64,000 nt of DNA from DASXZH01 sp036502005. Its GTDB lineage: Bacteria > Armatimonadota > Fimbriimonadia > Fimbriimonadales > Fimbriimonadaceae. Positions 59,594-64,000 of the stretch are shown one piece after another (position 1 is the stretch's first letter; every line of letters starts with the position of its first letter). The notes under the pieces were generated by a model. It worked only from the letters and a program-made list of their open reading frames with translations, was not told where the DNA came from and did no database searches. The stretch covers positions 90,007 through 154,006 of the forward strand of contig DASXZH010000090.1 of the NCBI GenBank assembly GCA_036502005.1, in the 5' to 3' direction. A program made the position numbers and the translations under genes.

Positions 59594-59953
59594 TTATAAT
59601 TTGGCCTGGACTCTTTCGATCATTGGCGTCGTCCAGGATTCCCCATTTTTCCTTAGGAATGAAACGCCGGTGGCGAGAGCGGCAAAGGCCTCGGCTTGGC
59701 GCGAACTTAGAAGATAGGCGTCGGCGAGGAGCGCGTAGTAGTAGGGAAGCCTCAGTTCGGCGCCCAGATCGGCCAAAGCTGCGAGCCCATTCCGCAGACG
59801 GCGCGGCCCATCATTAAAATCGCCTCTCCGCGTGGATGCCCACCCCGCTAAGATCTCGGCCCAAGCCCCGTAGTATGGAAACCCATATTTCACGCATAAG
59901 TCGCTTGCTTCCTCGGCAAGCTTTAGCGTGCTGACGGCGTCCTCTTGAAAGAG
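59594..59953 (-). pseudogene. Frameshifted C-terminal TPR segment of the SARP-type regulator
   Basis: In the frame shifted by one from the main gene, this DNA encodes QEDAVSTLKLAEEASDLCVK and then YGFPYYGAWAEILAGWASTR, LGAELRLPYYYALLADAYLL and a terminal MIERVQAKL. These are the standard closing TPR repeats of BTAD/AAA regulators, and they continue directly from LALDYAALLTSF of the main frame. The frames meet inside the palindrome CCTCTTGAAAGAGG at 59941-59954. An in-frame GTG at 59893 could start a separate product, but I think this is the lost end of one gene. Confidence 0.75.
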
Positions 59954-62565
59954 GTCAGCAATGCTGCATAGTCGAGAGCGAGAGCAAGGCTGAAGGGATG
60001 GGCCGACTCGCGTCCAAGGGCGACCGTTTCGGCACTAACTTCAGCGGACTCATTCGGCTTGCCTTCGTGCCACAACAATTGCGACAGATAGGAACGGCAA
60101 AACACTCCAACATCCCTTCCGGCAAAGAGTGTGAGGGCCGGATGGGGAGGTTCTCCTCGCGCAAAATTTGCGTATTCAATGCGGGTACGTGATTCAGAGA
60201 ATTCCCCAAGATGAAAAAGGCTTATGCCGAGGAGCAAGTTCGATGCACGTTCGATTGCTTGTTCGCGCCGGACCTGGTCCAAGCATTGAAAGGCGATGTC
60301 TGCGGACTCGCGAATATCGCCCCTGACGATGTGGAAAATCCAGGCCCCACTCGACAGGGCGAAAGCGTGACTTGTGTTTCCCGTTTTGCGTGCAAGAAGC
60401 AGCCCCTTCTCATAGATTTCGCCAACGGAACTCGCGCTGTACCCTTTCACGACAACCAGCGAGGGGCCAAGCATGGCCAGCAGTTCCAGTTCCTGCGTAT
60501 CTCGCTCGGTACTACTCGGCAAGTTGTGACAAAGACTAACCGCGTGCTCCAGAAGCTCAAGCGCTTCCGATTCGGCAAATCGCCCCTGTGCGAGGACAGC
60601 GGCATTTCGATAATGTGGTATTGCCCGATCTGCCTTACCGGCTGATTCGTAGTGCGACGCGATGCGGATGCTCGCCGGGCAAGAGTCCATGCCATAAAGT
60701 TCTTCTAGCGCCCGGGCGATCTTAAAATCTAAGGACCGGCGGCGGATTGGGCTTATTCCCCGGTGCGCAACTTCGCGCAGAAGAGCGTGCGTAAAGTCGT
60801 ATTCGCCTTCCTGCGTAAGTTCAATGATGCTCCTGCGCCCCAACTCATCAAGCGGGCGGGCGACACTCGCTTCATCCCAATCGGCCGCTAAAGCAAGAAG
60901 TTCGCTGGTAAACGGGCCACCGAACATGCTTGCGAACTCCGTAAGTTCGAAGGCTTCCGGCGAAATGTGACCCAAACGCTGCTCGATGACCGCTTGAAGA
61001 CGGGCCGGGATTCCATCCCCCGAATTGACTTCTAGAGCCGCGCGAACGGTCTCAACGACAAACAGAGGGTTTCCTTTTGTCGCTTTGTATATGCTCTCAG
61101 CGTAGTGGCTCTGGCACTCTGTGCCCATTATTTGGGAGGTTAAGGTGAAGACCTCGGTGTACTCCAAAGGTTGTAACCCGATTTCGAGATAGTTATCGGA
61201 CAGTCGCATCTCGTGTCGCAGCGCAATTAATGGATGGCTTCGATCAAGTTCTCCCAGTCTGGCCGTTCCGATAACGAGCACATCTCCAGATAACCTCGCT
61301 CGAAACATAGAAGCAAGCCAATCAAGCGTGTCGGCATCACACCAATGCAGGTCTTCGAGCAGCAAGATTAATGGCCGTGGAGCCGTTTGGATGGCCGCGT
61401 GGACGGCGTCGAAAAAATGCAGCTTTTGCCAACCTTCCGTGATTGTTTGGGGGCGAGCCAGCTCAACATCTTCCGCAAGAAGCTCCGGCAATACTCTTGC
61501 CAGCTCGATCAGTCGAACCTTACTGACACCGCTCAAGAAAGGTTGGAAAGCGCTTGACCGAAGCAACTCGGCTAAAGGCCCGAACGCGATTCGGCCTTGT
61601 CCAAAGTAGCAGTTGGCTGAAGCGATTTGCGCTCCTAAATGGGGTCTGGCTAGTTCTTCGGCAAAGCGCGATTTGCCTATTCCCGGTTCCCCGGTGATAA
61701 GGATGAACCGCGTCCCTAGCTGACTTTGCAAGAACGACCTAACCGATTCTAGTTCTGTTTTTCGACCGATTAAGGGGTAACGAGAACCTGGGGCGGTTGC
61801 GTCCCGGAGGGGAACTGCGCTCGGCGCCTCATCAGTTTTCAGGGCCTTTTCGTAAAGGTCCTCAACTTCCCGACAAGGTAAAGCTCCCAATTCTCTGCGC
61901 AACGTACGCAAGCACTGGTGGTAAATACGCAAGGCGGCCGCCTTATTGCCGTTGAGCATGTTCATCCGCATCAGCGACAAATAAGTTGTCTCGCGAAGCG
62001 GATCTAACGCAAGAAGTTTCGCGGAATCCCGAATGGCGCCATCCAAATCGCCCTCCGCTTCCTTGAAGCGCGCTAACCGGATTAACGCTTCTAGATAACC
62101 CTCCCTCAGTTGCTCTCTAGGGATTACCAACCATTCGTCGTTCAAATCAGGAAGGAGGTCATCTTTGTATAGTTCAACTGCTAGCCCAAGTTGCTCCTTA
62201 GCTCGTTGCGAGTCTTTGCTCTTTTCAAACTTGATCCCTTGCTCGAGGGCGGCTTCAAACTCGGAAGCGTCAACGCTACCACCCTGCCAGCAGACGAAAT
62301 GGTTATCGTAAACCACATTTTCGCATTCGGAAGGCAGAGCCCGACGCAAGTGATAGATAAGCTGTCGCAGGTTAGTTCTTGCTTGGGCGTCACCCGATTC
62401 TGGCCACAAATTTAAAGCCAGGCTGGCTCGTGATTGAGGAGATCCAGGATGAAGCGTTATTGCGGCAAGGAGAGCCTGTAGCCTGTTCGTATTGACGGCG
62501 TCGATTGGCTCTCCGCCTACGGATAAGCGCATCTTGCCAAACAATTCGACGCGAACATGCTCCAT
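59923..62565 (-). CDS. SARP/BTAD-type AAA regulator, C-terminus lost by frameshift
   Basis: The 880-residue reading frame starts MEHVRVELFGKMRLSVGGEP, a winged-helix DNA-binding domain, then a bacterial transcriptional activation domain (about 95-245; LLALDPLRETTYLSLMRMNM). An AAA-type ATPase domain follows, with Walker A ITGEPGIGKSRFAEELAR (about 288-305) and Walker B PLILLLEDLHWCDADTLDW (about 405). TPR-like repeats begin near 640. It ends abruptly LTSFKRTPSAR, and the missing repeats lie in another frame downstream. Regulators of this kind activate nearby operons; the FAD oxidase is the nearest candidate. It could still work if the last repeats are dispensable. Confidence 0.85.
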   Translation of the reverse strand: MEHVRVELFGKMRLSVGGEPIDAVNTNRLQALLAAITLHPGSPQSRASLALNLWPESGDAQARTNLRQLIYHLRRALPSECENVVYDNHFVCWQGGSVDASEFEAALEQGIKFEKSKDSQRAKEQLGLAVELYKDDLLPDLNDEWLVIPREQLREGYLEALIRLARFKEAEGDLDGAIRDSAKLLALDPLRETTYLSLMRMNMLNGNKAAALRIYHQCLRTLRRELGALPCREVEDLYEKALKTDEAPSAVPLRDATAPGSRYPLIGRKTELESVRSFLQSQLGTRFILITGEPGIGKSRFAEELARPHLGAQIASANCYFGQGRIAFGPLAELLRSSAFQPFLSGVSKVRLIELARVLPELLAEDVELARPQTITEGWQKLHFFDAVHAAIQTAPRPLILLLEDLHWCDADTLDWLASMFRARLSGDVLVIGTARLGELDRSHPLIALRHEMRLSDNYLEIGLQPLEYTEVFTLTSQIMGTECQSHYAESIYKATKGNPLFVVETVRAALEVNSGDGIPARLQAVIEQRLGHISPEAFELTEFASMFGGPFTSELLALAADWDEASVARPLDELGRRSIIELTQEGEYDFTHALLREVAHRGISPIRRRSLDFKIARALEELYGMDSCPASIRIASHYESAGKADRAIPHYRNAAVLAQGRFAESEALELLEHAVSLCHNLPSSTERDTQELELLAMLGPSLVVVKGYSASSVGEIYEKGLLLARKTGNTSHAFALSSGAWIFHIVRGDIRESADIAFQCLDQVRREQAIERASNLLLGISLFHLGEFSESRTRIEYANFARGEPPHPALTLFAGRDVGVFCRSYLSQLLWHEGKPNESAEVSAETVALGRESAHPFSLALALDYAALLTSFKRTPSAR

Positions 62566-62760
62566 GTGATAGCCCGATCCGGAAAAGATTGCCTTCCCTT
62601 CAAGGATAACTTTACCGAGATAGACTAAACCACCGCCGAGCCGAATTTAGCGGGATGAAGGTATGGCCGCTCGCATTTCCGCAGGGAGATCCCCTATTTT
62701 CTGGCGAGAACCCGGGGGCGGCAGTTCTTATTGGGCAGTTTCGGAGCGTGAAAGCAAATC

Positions 62761-62788
62761 CTAAGACTTAAGACTTGGCACTTAGGAC
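62761..62788. repeat. Heptad tract CTAAGAC/TTAAGAC/TTGGCAC/TTAGGAC
   Basis: Four 7-base units in register with changes inside the unit. They lie just behind fliL, in the 238-base spacer before the SARP-type regulator that otherwise holds nothing I recognise. Confidence 0.7.
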
Positions 62789-62803
62789 TCTGGGCCACGC
62801 TTT

Positions 62804-63349
62804 CTATTGGAACGCGAAGGTGGTGAAATAAACCCTTAGAATGGGGCCCGATTCGCTGTCCCAATCGGCATGATGCTTCGTTTCGTCATGAACCAGAAGC
62901 GTCTGAAGAGCCTTTTTGTCTTCTTCCGGCATGGATTTCAACAATGCCTCGTTGGCCGCAGCCGCGACCTTGCGCTTCAATATCTCTTTGCCCTTGGGGC
63001 TGCTGATTTCACCCACGGAATAGGAGGCTAGCACGCCGAGGATGGCATCCTGCACAGGTGCCTTGTACGTGTCCAAGACTTCCTTTTTAAATCCCTCTGC
63101 GCACTGGACCGAAATCTTTGTGCGGAGATATTTGCCCTGCTGGACGGAGTCATCTTGAAGATTAACGAGGAATTCGTCAATGTCCTCAACTTCTTTGCCC
63201 ATGTGAATTTCGTTTGAGCCGGATTTTTTGTCGCCGCCTTTCATCTTAAGGCCGAAAAATCCTCCGGTAACGAGCATGAGGACGGCGATGACGATGATCA
63301 TCATCTTGTTTCCGCCTTTTTTAGGTTTTACTTCTGCTTCTTCTGACAT
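62804..63349 (-). CDS. fliL: Flagellar basal-body protein FliL
   Basis: The 181-residue protein has a short basic cytoplasmic start (KPKKGGNK), one transmembrane helix (MMIIVIAVLMLVTGGFFGLK) and a periplasmic FliL domain: VEDIDEFLVNLQDDSVQQGK, YLRTKISVQC, PVQDAILGVLASYSVGEISS, KGKEILKRKV, ending VYFTTFAFQ. FliL supports stator function and often stomatin-like ring formation. TGAGGATTC precedes ATG 63349. It points toward the SARP gene and the array, not directly at fliM, which is 19.5 kb further along on the same strand. Confidence 0.93.
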   Translation of the reverse strand: MSEEAEVKPKKGGNKMMIIVIAVLMLVTGGFFGLKMKGGDKKSGSNEIHMGKEVEDIDEFLVNLQDDSVQQGKYLRTKISVQCAEGFKKEVLDTYKAPVQDAILGVLASYSVGEISSPKGKEILKRKVAAAANEALLKSMPEEDKKALQTLLVHDETKHHADWDSESGPILRVYFTTFAFQ

Positions 63350-63434
63350 GAATCCTCACAATCCACGAGCCACTGGCATAAAATGCCATTCTTAACTTCG
63401 GCACATTTACTGGGTTCCTAGAGGCCCGTTTGAT

Positions 63435-63462
63435 TTTTCGATTTTCGATTTTCGATTTTCGA
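63435..63462. repeat. Four TTTTCGA heptads
   Basis: Four perfect 7-base units upstream of fliL. The segment from 63350 to 63550 holds this tract and TTTTTGATTTTCGATT-type variants but no gene. Confidence 0.8.
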
Positions 63463-63550
63463 TTGGGGATGGGGGAACCGTTGTGGAGTCGCTGGTCTCG
63501 ACGGTCCGGCTGTAACCCCCCAGGGGATTTTCGGTTTTTGATTTTCGATT

Positions 63551-63868
63551 GGGGAGTTTCGCGCGAAGAACGCGGGGAAGCAAAGAACGCGAAGATGCTT
63601 TAGGAACGGAATTATGAGGGGGTTTCACGCAAAGCCCGCAAGAGACTCGGCGACTTTGCCCTCTCGCACATAGGGGGCAGCCAGTGGATTTTGATTGTCG
63701 ATTTTCGATGGGGAGTTTCACGCGAAGAACGCGGGGAAGCAAAGAACGCGAAGATAGTTTAGGAACGGAATTATGAGCGGGTTTCGCACAAAGCCCGCAA
63801 GGGAGTCGGCGACTTTGCGCTCTCGCACATAGGGGGCAGCCAGTGGATTTTGATTTTTGATTTTGGCA
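63551..63868. repeat. Two tandem 159-bp direct repeats
   Basis: The unit GGGGAGTTTC...GCGAAGAACGCGGGGAAGCA...AAGAACGCGAAGAT...GGAACGGAATTATGAG...GCCCGCAAG...TCGGCGACTTTG...CGCACATAGGGGGCAGCCAG is found at 63551-63709 and again at 63710-63868 with about ten differences. The second unit ends at the stop codon of the transposase fragment. No reading frame of note. Confidence 0.8.
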
Positions 63869-64000
63869 TTATGGGGTTTTTTGTGGGTTGAGATTGAGTC
63901 TCCCCAGGAAAAAGAGAATGGCCACTCTGAACCCTTGGAAGGTTCTGAAGCCTCTGGCTGCGAATTTCACTTCTTGGATCAAGGCATTTGTGCCTTCTGC
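63869..64000 (-). CDS. ISL3-like transposase, C-terminal end (runs off the right edge)
   Basis: The 43 visible residues AEGTNALIQEVKFAARGFRT, then FQGFRVAILFFLGRLNLNPQ KTP, match the C-terminus of ISL3/IS204-type transposases, in which E-G-x-N-x-x-I-x-x-x-K-x-x-A-x-G-F-R-x-F-x-x-F-R is the conserved motif carrying the last catalytic Glu. The stop is at 63869. The gene continues beyond the window, so I cannot tell whether it is intact. Inverted ends of the element were not found next to the stop; the two 159-base repeats begin there instead. Confidence 0.75.
   Translation of the reverse strand, partial: AEGTNALIQEVKFAARGFRTFQGFRVAILFFLGRLNLNPQKTP

Overview
The window looks like a chromosome segment of a Gram-negative, flagellated environmental bacterium. 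My best guess is Armatimonadota (Fimbriimonas-like). That rests on a prepilin-type secreted protein with the H-X9-DG tail, a GntR/LacI-fusion regulator beside it, and many secreted or lipoprotein genes of no known family. It is inference; Planctomycetes share some of these traits. I saw no rRNA, tRNA or CRISPR array. Several genes lack a Shine-Dalgarno site and instead have a -10 hexamer about 6 bases before the start codon, which suggests leaderless mRNAs.

Layout. 1-8.6 kb: TPR-sulfotransferase, H-X9-DG prepilin-like protein, GntR/LacI regulator, small exported proteins, a Cys-rich HTH regulator, and a ThuA-like protein. 9-24.5 kb: mixed metabolic and hypothetical genes: Gfo/Idh/MocA oxidoreductase, guanylate kinase-like protein, GH44 glycosidase, UBP zinc finger, PadR regulator with membrane partner, peptidoglycan-binding lysozyme-like protein, DinB, two cyclophilins with the stump of a third, GNAT and methyltransferase. 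24.5-26.4 kb: atpD-atpC without the rest of the ATP synthase genes. 27.6-36.5 kb: a composite defence operon, hsdM, HNH-like gene, hsdS split by one stop codon, darT, darG, hsdR. That is a type I restriction-modification system with a DarTG DNA ADP-ribosylation toxin-antitoxin pair inside it. 37.3-43.3 kb: flagellar export and switch genes flhB, fliR, fliQ, fliP, fliO, fliN/Y and fliM on the minus strand. 44-57.8 kb: five tandem paralogues of large secreted proteins on the plus strand, each with HAF-like repeats followed by 3 or 5 Ig-like modules. 58-62.6 kb: BBE-type FAD oxidase and a frameshifted SARP/AAA regulator. 62.8 kb: fliL, about 19.5 kb from fliM in the same orientation, so the array appears to sit inside a once continuous fliL-fliM operon. 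63.9 kb: C-terminal end of an ISL3-like transposase.

The intergenic DNA is unusual. It is full of tracts with a strict 7-base period whose unit sequence differs from locus to locus, of 45-bp hairpins (GGTTCCCCTT arms), of CATTGCGAGG-class repeats, and of a 134-bp MITE-like element with CATAG...CTATG ends. Two MITE copies are flanked by 11-bp direct repeats. These repeats lie between flagellar genes and between every member of the secreted-protein array.
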